A program made the position numbers and the translations under genes. Below the pieces are notes generated by a model. That model had not been told where the DNA came from. It saw only the letters and a program-made list of their open reading frames with translations, and ran no database searches. A stretch of DNA of 64,000 nt from Burkholderia oklahomensis C6786 (GTDB lineage Bacteria > Pseudomonadota > Gammaproteobacteria > Burkholderiales > Burkholderiaceae): NCBI RefSeq assembly GCF_000959365.1, contig NZ_CP009555.1, forward strand, positions 1,116,001-1,180,000, written 5' to 3'. Within the stretch, counting starts at the first letter, position 1, and every line of letters begins with the position of its first letter. Shown piece by piece: positions 45,741 through 53,508 of the stretch.

Positions 45741-46976
45741 ATGGATAGCGCAGCAGTCAACAAAGAAGAAGCCGTTGCTCTCAACATCCTTGCGCCGGAA
45801 AACTTGCGCAACCCGTATCCGATGTTCCAGTATTTGCTGTCCGAGGCGCCGTTGTTCTTTGACGAGAACAGCAAGTTTTACGTCGTCTCGCGCCACGAAG
45901 ATATCGAACGCTTGATGAAAGATCCCAGGGTATCTGCCGATCGGTACACGACCCTGGCCGCCGATACGCCGGCCGAAGATAGAGACATGAATGACGCCAT
46001 CGTTCGGTATCTGTCGATGTTCTTGCTGAACCTTGAAGGCGAACGTCATACGCGGCTACGCAATCTCACAAACAAATCTTTCCTGCCCAAACACATGGAG
46101 TCGCTGGGGCCGTTCGCACAAGAAGTAACGGACGAACTCCTGGACGCAGTCGAAAAGAAGGGCGAGTTGGAAATCATTTCCGATCTCGCCTTCCCAATGC
46201 CGATTCGCTTCATCTGCCGCATACTTGGCCTACCGAACGCGGACGTTCAGTTGATCAAGACACTGTCTGATTACGTATCCGTCTATGTGGGAAGTGCCGG
46301 GAAGGCTCCGGGCTGTATTCCGTTGGCACATCGCGGATTTACCGAGCTCGCCGACCTGTTCTACCCGGTTGTGCAGGAGCGACGCAAAAACCCGACCGAC
46401 GATCTTGTCAGCTCGCTAATCAACGTCCGTATCGGCGACGATGTCTTGAGCGACGAAGAAGTCGTGGCCAATTGCATTCTGTTCCTCGTCTCCGGGTTTG
46501 AGACAACAACCAACCTCATCGCGGCGGGGACGCTTGCATTGCTCGAGCATCCTGATCAGCTCAGCCTTCTCAAGAACGACCCGACACTGATCGACGGCGC
46601 AATCGAAGAAATGTTGCGCTTCTATCCGCCCGTCAATCGCACGGCTCGCGTTCTGACCGACGACGTCGAGCTTCACGGCGTCACCCTGAAGAAAGGGCAA
46701 ATCATCATCCTGATGCTGGGAGCTGGTAACCGTGATCCTCGCGTATTCGCTCATCCCGATAGCTTTGATATCTGGCGGCCGAGAACCGGAAAGATCCTCT
46801 CATTCGGCTCCGGGCATCATTTCTGTGTGGGCTCCCACCTTGCTCGGCTCGAGGCCAAGATTGCGATTCAGTCGCTCCTCCATCGATTCCCGGCCCTGAA
46901 ACTCAATCACGAATCGATCTCGTGGCGCGGCGAGTCGCGATTCCGCGGACTCCAGTCGATGACCATTTCACTCTAA
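45741..46976 (+). CDS. Cytochrome P450 of the arsenical operon
   Basis: A 411-residue soluble class I (CYP107-like size) P450 from ATG 45741. The I-helix motif is FLVSGFETTTNL, the ExxR pair is in EEMLRFYPPVNRTARV, and the heme loop FGSGHHFCVGSHLAR places the axial thiolate at Cys362. It would hydroxylate, oxidise or couple a substrate with electrons from a ferredoxin system encoded elsewhere. Its position between methyltransferase and hydrolase genes, with short gaps (38 and 9 bp), ties it to the arsenical pathway. No P450 is part of arsQML as I know it, so an extra oxidative step on the organoarsenical is implied. Confidence 0.88.
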   Translation: MDSAAVNKEEAVALNILAPENLRNPYPMFQYLLSEAPLFFDENSKFYVVSRHEDIERLMKDPRVSADRYTTLAADTPAEDRDMNDAIVRYLSMFLLNLEGERHTRLRNLTNKSFLPKHMESLGPFAQEVTDELLDAVEKKGELEIISDLAFPMPIRFICRILGLPNADVQLIKTLSDYVSVYVGSAGKAPGCIPLAHRGFTELADLFYPVVQERRKNPTDDLVSSLINVRIGDDVLSDEEVVANCILFLVSGFETTTNLIAAGTLALLEHPDQLSLLKNDPTLIDGAIEEMLRFYPPVNRTARVLTDDVELHGVTLKKGQIIILMLGAGNRDPRVFAHPDSFDIWRPRTGKILSFGSGHHFCVGSHLARLEAKIAIQSLLHRFPALKLNHESISWRGESRFRGLQSMTISL

Positions 46977-46985
46977 GGGAGCAGC

Positions 46986-47804
46986 ATGCCGTACGTGAAA
47001 ACCAACGACGGAGTAGAGCTTTTCTATACCGACTCTGGAGGATCTGGAGACACGCTAGTGATGCTCCATGGTTGGTCGCAATCGGGAGCGATGTTCAAGC
47101 ACCAGATGACTGACCTCGGCAAGCGCTATCGCGTGATTACCGTCGACTTCAGAGGACATGGTGAGTCCGAAAAGGTCACCAAGGGATTTCGGATTTCCCG
47201 ATTTGCCAAGGATCTGCACGATCTCATCCAATCCCTCGACCTCGACAACATCACGTTGTTGGGATGGTCAATGGGGTGTGCTGTCGTGTGGTGCTACTGG
47301 GAGCTCTTCGGTGGAGAACGCATCAAGAAGCTGGTCCTTGTCGACCAAGCGCCGTGGCTGCTCCCCTCGTATTCAATTTACGAAGACGAGCCACATACGC
47401 TTGACTGCGGCATGTTGGACAAGCTGTATACAGGTCTGTCCGGAGGTGATGCGGAGGAGTTCTCCGCCGGATTCTTCAAGATCATGCATACCTCCCAGTT
47501 GCCACCGGAGGATGCCGCATGGCTGTTCTCCGAAAATTTGAAGCTACCCCGTCGTGAAGCTGCACTATTGCTTCTTGACCATATATGCAGCGACTGGCGC
47601 GACGTCATCCCAACAATTGATGTGCCAACTCTCGTGATCGGCGGTCGCGCAAGTCTCATCAAGTGGAAGACTCAAGAATGGATTGCGACCAAGATCAGGG
47701 GCGCCGAATTGCATATCTTCGAAGAATCGGAAGGTGGCGGGCACCTGATGTTTTGGGAGAATCCTGGCAAATTCAATTCGATCGTTAGCAACTTCATCGG
47801 CTGA
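46986..47804 (+). CDS. Alpha/beta hydrolase of the arsenical operon
   Basis: A 272-residue hydrolase with ATG at 46986 behind AAGGGAGCAGC. The fold signatures are LVMLHGWSQSGAMFKHQM, the nucleophile elbow LLGWSMGCAVVW (Ser in GWSMG) and the C-terminal His in EGGGHLMFWENP. It resembles cofactor-free haloperoxidase/arylesterase-type enzymes. Possible roles are hydrolysis of an activated or peptidyl intermediate, a deprotection step or perhydrolysis; none can be chosen. It lies 9 bp after the P450 and its TGA overlaps the ATG of the following gene. Confidence 0.85.
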   Translation: MPYVKTNDGVELFYTDSGGSGDTLVMLHGWSQSGAMFKHQMTDLGKRYRVITVDFRGHGESEKVTKGFRISRFAKDLHDLIQSLDLDNITLLGWSMGCAVVWCYWELFGGERIKKLVLVDQAPWLLPSYSIYEDEPHTLDCGMLDKLYTGLSGGDAEEFSAGFFKIMHTSQLPPEDAAWLFSENLKLPRREAALLLLDHICSDWRDVIPTIDVPTLVIGGRASLIKWKTQEWIATKIRGAELHIFEESEGGGHLMFWENPGKFNSIVSNFIG

Positions 47805-48823
47805 TGGAGCAACGCATGCCCCTTTCTCTGCTCAACAGCACGCAATCCGAAGCGTGTATCTCGACACTCATCAGCCGCTTGCGCGGCGAACCGGGCAACG
47901 TAGTGGACGTGCTGCTGGTCGGTACAACGACCACAGGATTGCTAGATGCTCTCGCAAACGAAGCAGAACGACCTGAGGGCCAGCTCAGGCTCTCTGTCTT
48001 CGAACCGTTGACCGACACACATCGGACTCGAACGCGGCAGGCAATACGCTATGTCAGTGGTATCGCCGCGTCCGACCTTTAGACTGACCCCGAAGTTGCA
48101 AACAGACTTGTCTCGAGCATGACGCTGCTCGACACCACCGCTCTTTCGAAAGTGTTGAACGCGATTGAATCTGCAGCCGATGCTCAGCCGTTGATCGGCG
48201 ATTCAACTTTCGACGTAGTCGTTATCGATCTCGCACTGAATCAACTCGCGCAAGATCAAGTGGAGAGAGGTCTTGCCGAGGCGTTTCGCGTCCTGAAGCG
48301 CGGAGGCAAACTGCTCGCGACCGCCATTCTTGCCGATGCAGATGATGACGTTCCGACGACGATCAACGAAAACGATGCAGTCTCCCATTTTCCAACGGAA
48401 GTATTAGCCGGCGCAAAGTTGGAGCGCACTGGATTCTACGGCATTACCTACTTGTTGGTCGGCTATCCAATGAGGTCCGATAGTTACCGTGCCGAGTTGC
48501 GTTACGCGGTGCTGGAAGCCTACAAGGGCAAACAGGGTGCTTGTTTGGATCAAGGCCATGCCGTCATCCTCAAAGGCCCTTGGAAAGAGGTTTGGGACGA
48601 TGACGGCCACAGATACGTGAGGGGTGAGAGAACGGCGGTATGCGAGAAGACGTACAACATCCTTATGCGCGCCCCCTATCGCGACTTCTTTATTGGCTTG
48701 CCAGCGCTTGGGGCACCCGCTCTTTCGAACGCCCCTGTTTTCGATTGCTCGACGCCGCGACTGCGTGATCCCAACGTGACGCGGGGCGTGATTTCGGTGA
48801 GATCGGAAAGCGCAACCGCATAG
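47804..48823 (+). pseudogene. ArsM-like paralogue interrupted by an in-frame amber codon
   Basis: A single reading frame runs from 47804 (or the better-placed ATG at 47816) to 48823, broken only by TAG at 48080-48082. Around the stop the frame reads AASDL-stop-TDPEVANRLV. The ArsM at 42513 has SITDLKTDLEKVDRLL, so the stop replaces a Lys codon and needs one base change. The second part keeps an ArsM-like layout (EAFRVLKRGGKLLATAI) and the same tail (KGPWKEVWDDDGHRYVRGE). The nucleotide motif is degenerate (LLVGTTTTGLLD) and the ArsM Cys ligands are missing. It is either a decaying duplicate or a repurposed, non-catalytic partner made by read-through or as two halves. Confidence 0.7.
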
Positions 48824-49053
48824 CATACGTGTCACGACGCCCCATCAGCCGAAGAAACATCAAATTTACAGCTGTGGCGATCACCTGGCTCTGCCTATCA
48901 GAGAGGAGGGAGAATCCGGTCCAGATGGATGGGACCCCGTGGCTTATGGGCGTCACGCTTGAACTCACCCGATATAGGGCGCTACGCCGTCTGCGGAAGG
49001 GACCAAATTTCCGGTCCCAGATGGCGTCGTAACGCCACAGGCGGTTGAAAGGC
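48824..49053. other. End of the arsenical operon and remnant sequence
   Basis: About 230 bp between the operon end and the antitoxin fragment. A toxin gene would be expected downstream of the antitoxin fragment (minus strand) here, but no intact frame with a toxin signature is visible. Confidence 0.35.
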
Positions 49054-49250
49054 TTACCAGTAAGTCCCGGTTTGAGCACTCGCCAGCAGTCTCGAGATTA
49101 GATCTATGCCCTCGGGATTGCGAAGGTAATCTATTGGGCGCTGGCCGCCGAGAGCTGGAACTGGTGAATGAAGCCAGTCGAATAGCCACGACTGCACGTC
49201 GAAGCCATCCGGATTCCCGGATACTGGACCGGCCAGAGTTTCATAGACAC
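49054..49250 (-). pseudogene. C-terminal fragment of an MbcA/ParS/Xre-type antitoxin
   Basis: About 60 residues survive. The segment SWLFDWLHSPVPALGGQRPI, then DYLRNPEGIDLISRLL, matches the toxin-binding C-terminal domain of MbcA/ParS/Xre antitoxins (the 'ALGGxxPxDxLxxxxG' pattern). The N-terminal HTH part is missing because an IS3 fragment abuts directly at about 49251. A partner RES toxin is not seen. The remnant shows that a toxin-antitoxin locus once lay at this island edge. Confidence 0.6.
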
Positions 49251-49726
49251 TCACGAGCCGTTTAGCGCATAGCGCCGCTCAAACTCTACAGGTGAGATAT
49301 CGCCAACGAAACCATGTCGGCGAATTGGGTTGTAGAACATCTCAATGTAATCGAACACGTCCGTGGTCGCCATCGCCCTGGTCGGATAGATGCGCCGTTT
49401 GATTCGTTCCTTTTTCAGCGCACTGAAGAAACTTTCCGCCACGGCGTTGTCGTGGCAGTTGCCGCGGCGACTCATGCTCGGCACCATGTGATGAGCCTTC
49501 AGAAACGATTGCCAGTCATCGCTGGTGAACTGGCTGCCTTGATCCGAATGAATCATGACGCCCGGTTCAGGTTTGCGCTTCCAAACGGCAGCCAGCAGCG
49601 CCTGCAAAACCAGGTCACTGGTCATGGTGGCGCGTGTGGCCCAACCAACGATTTGCCGGGAATACAGATCCATGACTGCCGCCAGATACAGCCAACCCTC
49701 GTAGGTCCGGATATAGGGGTGAGTAG
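49251..49726 (-). pseudogene. IS3-family OrfB transposase, C-terminal fragment
   Basis: The frame carries the IS3-type DDE integrase core from YIRTYEGWLYLAAVMDLYSR on, including HSDQGSQFTSDDWQSFLKAH and CHDNAVAESFFSALKKERI, to the end ERRYALNGS. The N-terminal half is missing: at about 49727 the sequence changes to the 3' end of a group II intron, as though an intron had inserted inside the transposase gene. Confidence 0.8.
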
Positions 49727-49757
49727 GCCGGGGGAATTTCACCCCCAGCCTCTCGCA

Positions 49758-49791
49758 GAACCGGACGTGAGCCTCTCGACTCATCCGGCTC
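49758..49791 (-). ncRNA. Group II intron domain V
   Basis: On the minus strand a 34-nt hairpin begins GAGCCGGATGAGTC, has a GAGA (GNRA-type) loop and returns as GGCTCA, a two-base CG bulge and TCCGGTTC. The length, the AGC triad in the 5' strand, the bulge and the tetraloop are all as in catalytic domain V. Confidence 0.88.
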
Positions 49792-49794
49792 CCA

Positions 49795-50145
49795 TCATCC
49801 AACCGCGGGAAGACATCCCATTCTCCAATGCACGAAGGCAGTCGGGAATCGACGCGCAAGCCGCCCGAGGGCGTGTCTCGCCCGCGTTTTATGGCGAGCA
49901 AGAGTCTTGTACTTGCGCATCATCCAGCGCACCAGGTAGTCATTCATGTGTTTCCAGATCACCGACATTGCCGAGCCATGGAAGCGGCCGTAGTACTGCT
50001 GCCATCCCCTCAGAATCGGATTGAACATTGCCGCCAGATCGCCTAATTCGCGGTCGCACATCAGTTGCAGATGCCATCCCCGGATAGTCTGCCGCATCGC
50101 CTTGAGGGCGTCACGGCTAACCGCCGGGGCGAAGTTCACGTAGAT
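49795..50145 (-). pseudogene. Group II intron reverse transcriptase/maturase, C-terminal fragment
   Basis: About 115 residues of the maturase (domain X/GIIM) and C-terminus: FNPILRGWQQYYGRFHGSA, then LVRWMMRKYKTLARHK and ARRFPTAFVHW. The reverse transcriptase domain is missing upstream, where the IS3 end begins. No start codon belongs to it; it is a broken gene. Confidence 0.85.
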
Positions 50146-50172
50146 GTAATGACCCAGCGGAACCTGCTCAGG

Positions 50173-50392
50173 TTAAGCGGCTAACGCGAATGCCTCAGCC
50201 GGCGTTTTCATCTTCAGCGCCTGATGAGGCCGTCGATGGTTGTAAAACTGGATCCAGTCGGCAATGGCGCGGCTGGCATGCTGCAGCGTCTCGAAGCGGT
50301 GTCGGTGTACGCATTGCTCTTTGAGCGTGCGGATGACGCGCTCGACCATTCCGTTCTGTTGCGGGCAGTGCGGCGTGATGAACTCCTGCCGC
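50173..50392 (-). pseudogene. IS3 OrfB, 3' portion (cut by IS256)
   Basis: The minus-strand frame reads EFITPHCPQQNGMVERVIRT and continues to FYNHRRPHQALKMKTPAEAF, ending at the TAA at 50173. These are the last two catalytic regions (including the Glu of the DDE triad) of the transposase whose first part lies at 51762-52407. Confidence 0.85.
50385..50392. repeat. Target-site duplication of IS256, left copy
   Basis: CCTGCCGC at 50385-50392 is repeated at 51762-51769 on the other side of the IS256 element. The 8-bp length fits the IS256 family. Confidence 0.85.
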
Positions 50393-51761
50393 GAGCCTGT
50401 CAGATTTTTAGTGTGCTGAGGTCATGAGACGATAACGGAACTAACGTCCTATGACCGATGCAACTGTGACCAAGAAGAGCAAGAATCCGAAGGCACCGAA
50501 GCTGTTTCCCGATGAGCTGATCGATCAGTTGCTTGCCCAGGTTCAGGGCAAGGATGCCGAGTCGATCCTGGGCGAATCGGGGCTGGCCGGCCAGCTCAAG
50601 AAGCAACTGGCCGAGCGCATGCTCGCGGCCGAGTTGAGCCACCATCTGGAAGCCGAGACCGAGCAAGGCAGGGCCGGTAACCACCGCAACGGCACCAGCC
50701 CCAAGGCGGTCCTGACGCCCAACGGCGAACTGAAGCTGGATATTCCGCGCGATCGACAGGCGACGTTCGAGCCGCAGTTGGTCGGCAAGTACCAACGCCG
50801 GCTGCCAGGCTTCGACGACCACGTGATCAGCATGTATGCGCGCGGCATGAGCGTTCGCGAGATTCAGGGCCATCTGCTGGAACTGTACGGGTTGCAAGTC
50901 TCGCCCGACCTGATTTCGACGGTCACCGACGAGGTGCTGGCCGACGTCGAACAGTGGCAGCAGCGGCCGCTCGAGGCCATGTATCCGATCGTGTACTTTG
51001 ACGCGCTGCGGCTGAAGATCCGCGACGAAGGCACGGTCAAGAACAAGGCGGTCTATCTGGCGCTGGGCATCCGCGCCGACGGCCGCAAGGAAGTACTGGG
51101 TTTGTGGATCGAGCAAACCGAAGGCGCCAAGTTCTGGCTGAAGGTCTTCAACGAGCTGAAGAACCGCGGCTTGCACGACATCCTGATCGCGGTGGTCGAT
51201 GGGTTGCGCGGCTTCCCCGAAGCGATCGAGGCAGTCTATCCGGCCGCCCAAATCCAGACCTGCATCGTGCATCTGATCCGCAATTCGCTGAATCTGGCGA
51301 GCTGGAAGGATCGCAAGCCGCTGGCTGCCGCGATCAAGCCGATCTATCAGGCCGCCACGGCCGAGGCGGCGGCAGCGGCGCTCGACGCCTTTGCGCAAAG
51401 CGAGTGGGGGCGCAAATTCCCTACCGTCGCGGCCATGTGGCAGCGCCAATGGGAACAGGTAATCCCCTTCTTCGCCTATCCGCCCGAGGTGCGTCGAATC
51501 GTATATACGACAAACGCTATCGAGAGCATGCACATGCAGTTGCGCAAGATCGTCAAGAACCGCGGCCACTTCCCGAGCGACGAAGCCGCCAGCAAACTGC
51601 TGTATCTGGCCTTGCGCAACATCGAAAAGGATTGGAAGATGCCGCCTATCACCTGGCGGCAAGCAGTCAATCAGTTCGCCATTCTGTTCGGCGAGCGATT
51701 CACCTCCGCCATCAGCTGAGATTTTTAACCGGCCTCAGCACACGAAATTCCTGACACGTCC
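50393..51761 (+). mobile_element. IS256-family insertion sequence, intact
   Basis: A 1369-bp element bounded by the 8-bp repeat CCTGCCGC. The ends are imperfect inverted repeats: CTGTCAGATTTTTAGTGTGC at the left and, reverse-complemented, GTGTCAGGAATTTCGTGTGC at the right, both followed by TGAGG. It carries one full transposase gene. It is inserted in the orfB of an IS3 element and looks recent, because the duplication is perfect and the gene intact. Confidence 0.92.
50451..51719 (+). CDS. IS256-family (mutator-type) transposase
   Basis: A 422-residue protein, full length for the family. The MULE/IS256 DDE core is present: YPIVYFDALRLKIRDEGTVK with the first Asp, ILIAVVDGLRGFPEAIEAVY with the second, and VYTTNAIESMHMQLRKIVKN with the Glu. 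The conserved CIVHLIRNSL lies between. It is likely active. Confidence 0.95.
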   Translation: MTDATVTKKSKNPKAPKLFPDELIDQLLAQVQGKDAESILGESGLAGQLKKQLAERMLAAELSHHLEAETEQGRAGNHRNGTSPKAVLTPNGELKLDIPRDRQATFEPQLVGKYQRRLPGFDDHVISMYARGMSVREIQGHLLELYGLQVSPDLISTVTDEVLADVEQWQQRPLEAMYPIVYFDALRLKIRDEGTVKNKAVYLALGIRADGRKEVLGLWIEQTEGAKFWLKVFNELKNRGLHDILIAVVDGLRGFPEAIEAVYPAAQIQTCIVHLIRNSLNLASWKDRKPLAAAIKPIYQAATAEAAAAALDAFAQSEWGRKFPTVAAMWQRQWEQVIPFFAYPPEVRRIVYTTNAIESMHMQLRKIVKNRGHFPSDEAASKLLYLALRNIEKDWKMPPITWRQAVNQFAILFGERFTSAIS

Positions 51762-52407
51762 CCTGCCGCAGACCGTAACTGCGTACCAGAGCCGTGTAGT
51801 CGCGGCTTGTGAAGACTAGCCCGTTGTCGCTTCTCAGCAGGAACGGCTTCGGCACACGCCCGAGTGTGCCGAACCGGGCAATCAAAGCATGCTCCAACGC
51901 GCTCGAGGCTGTGCTGGCCTTACCGCTACGTGACAGATGCCAGCCTAGCAACTCCCGCGTATGGCAGTCGATCACCAGCGCCAGCGTCGCCCACCCATCA
52001 CGACCAGCCCAAACGCGGCACATATCGGTCGACCAGCGTTCGTTCGGCGCAGTCGCAACCGACGGCATGGCTTGAACACGCGGCCGAAAGCCAACTGGCC
52101 GTTTGCGAACCTGCCAGCCCATCAATCGGAAGATCCGCTGCACCGTGTTCTTGTTGAACCCAAGCAAATGCGCGACCGTCCGATACCCGAACGACGGCGA
52201 CTCCTCAATCAGCGCCTTGATCGGCTCGGCAAACCGGGCTTGCACCTTCGGTTCGGACTTGACCGGCCGGTAATACATCGTGCGACGCGGCACCTCGAAC
52301 CAGCGGCACAGCTTTGAAATCGAGACGGCGATGCCTTCGTCTTTGAGTCCCTGGCGGATCGTCTCGATCACTTCTCGTCCTCGCCCAGCAGGGACTGCAA
52401 TTTTTTT
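51762..52407 (-). pseudogene. IS3 OrfB, 5' portion (cut by IS256)
   Basis: It carries the HTH_21-type N-terminus (KLCRWFEVPRRTMYYRP) and the first two acidic catalytic regions (RWSTDMCRVWAGRDGWATLA; LLRSDNGLVFTS). The frame is entered from orfA by a -1 shift at the A7 run (52401-52407), which gives KIAVPAG then VIETIRQGLK, or by a GTG overlapping the orfA stop. The frame is broken after SYGLRQ by IS256. The second copy of the 8-bp duplication is at 51762-51769. Confidence 0.85.
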
Positions 52408-52682
52408 CGCGCACGTAACTCCAGCATCGCTTCGCCGTATGCTTCCTGCAGTTCCTTGATCTGCCGCTCGTACTGCTCTTTCACGTCCTGCGGATTTGCT
52501 CGTAGCGCGTTTTCCATGCCGCGCTTGCCATCATCGACCCAGTTCTCAACCTCAGAGGGCGACAAGTCGTAGGCCCGGCTCGCCTCGGCGACCGTCGTCT
52601 TGCCCTGAATGATGTCCAGCACCAGCGCGCTCTTGCGCTTCGCCGTCCATCCCTTGATGTCTTCGTCCATCTTCGTGCTCAT
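52368..52682 (-). CDS. IS3 OrfA
   Basis: A 104-residue HTH protein from ATG 52682 (MSTKMDEDIKGW): WTAKRKSALVLDIIQGKT and YDLSPSEVENWVDD. Near its 3' end the codons CGA-AAA-AAA-TTG (minus strand) form an A7 slippery site for -1 frameshifting into orfB, the standard way IS3 elements make the OrfAB transposase. Confidence 0.88.
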   Translation of the reverse strand: MSTKMDEDIKGWTAKRKSALVLDIIQGKTTVAEASRAYDLSPSEVENWVDDGKRGMENALRANPQDVKEQYERQIKELQEAYGEAMLELRARKKLQSLLGEDEK

Positions 52683-52765
52683 CGTTTTTCCATCCATTAT
52701 GACGTGAGCAGGTTTTCACTGGGTCATTACAGTTCCGCCTAGAGCTAAATATGTGTAAACGAAAA

Positions 52766-52820
52766 AAGACCCGAAGATCCAAGCTAAATCACTGATTTAG
52801 CTCGAAAATTCGGGTCTATC
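52766..52820 (-). terminator. Terminator of ssb, at the island border
   Basis: Read on the minus strand, GACCCGAA / TTCGGGTC encloses an inner stem GCTAAATCA / TGATTTAGC and is followed by TCTTTTTTCG. It is a strong Rho-independent terminator just downstream of the ssb stop and about 35 bp from the end of the IS3 element. Confidence 0.82.
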
Positions 52821-52845
52821 CTTACACTAGGCGACAACGTTCCGG

Positions 52846-53397
52846 CTAGAACGGGATATCGTCGTCCATCTCGTCGAACCCGCCGCCCGCCGGCGCGCTC
52901 GGCCGGCTCGCACCGCCGCTGCTGCCGCCGCCACTACGCGCGGCCGCGCCGCCCGCCGCACGGCCGCCACCACCATTGCTGCCGCCGCGCTCGGCATCGC
53001 CGCGACCGCCGCCATAACCGCCGCCGTAGCTGCCGTCGTCACCGCCGCCGCCGCCCGCACCGCCACGGCCGCCCAGCATCTGCATCTGGTCGGCGACGAT
53101 TTCGGTCGAATAACGGTCCTGGCCGTCCTGGCTTTGCCACTTGCGCGTGCGGATCCGGCCTTCGATGTATACCGACGAGCCCTTCTTCAGATACTCGCTG
53201 ACGATCTCGGCGAGACGACCGAAGAACGCCACGCGGTGCCATTCGGTCATTTCCTTGAATTCGCCGGACGCCTTGTCCTTGTAGCGGTCGGTCGTCGCGA
53301 GGCGAATGTTCGCTACCGCGTCGCCGCTCGGCAGATAACGCACTTCGGGATCGGCGCCGAGATTGCCGACGAGAATGACCTTGTTGACGGATGCCAT
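52846..53397 (-). CDS. ssb: Single-stranded DNA-binding protein
   Basis: A 183-residue protein with an N-terminal OB fold ([58 protein letters not shown]), a long Gly/Ala/Ser-rich linker (about 112-170) and the acidic tip DDDIPF that docks partner proteins. It coats single-stranded DNA during replication, repair and recombination. Start ATG 53397. It is the first core gene right of the island. Confidence 0.97.
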   Translation of the reverse strand: MASVNKVILVGNLGADPEVRYLPSGDAVANIRLATTDRYKDKASGEFKEMTEWHRVAFFGRLAEIVSEYLKKGSSVYIEGRIRTRKWQSQDGQDRYSTEIVADQMQMLGGRGGAGGGGGDDGSYGGGYGGGRGDAERGGSNGGGGRAAGGAAARSGGGSSGGASRPSAPAGGGFDEMDDDIPF

Positions 53398-53508
53398 GTG
53401 TTTCTCCAATTGATCGATGCCAAACAGCGCGGCAAAACCGTTCACGGCTTCATCGGCCGGCGTGTGCCGGACCGGAGCACGCCGCGCGCTTAGAAAGGCG
53501 TTCGCGTG

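Larger units (their letters stand above)
49727..50145 (-). mobile_element. Group II intron, 3' fragment
   Basis: The region consists of the maturase C-terminus (minus strand), the catalytic domain V and a domain VI-like hairpin (GGCTGGGGG / CCCCCGGCC). It ends at the junction with the IS3 OrfB frame at about 49727. The 5' part of the intron, including the reverse transcriptase core, is absent because the IS3 element at 50146 cuts it off. The fragment cannot splice in cis on its own. Confidence 0.8.
50146..52730 (-). mobile_element. IS3-family element, interrupted by IS256
   Basis: Terminal inverted repeats are visible: GTAATGACCCAG...ACCTGCTCA at the left (50146 on) and the reverse complement of GTAATGACCCAGTGAAAACC at the right (ending 52730). 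Inside are orfA and orfB on the minus strand. orfB is split by an IS256 copy (50393-51761). Removing that copy restores a continuous frame (SYGLRQ joined to EFITPHCPQQNG). Confidence 0.85.

Noticed and set aside
48690..49079. Possible RES-type toxin downstream of the antitoxin fragment
   Set aside because: The frame shows no RES motif (no conserved Arg/Glu/Ser pattern), runs antisense into the methyltransferase-like frame and lacks a start signal.
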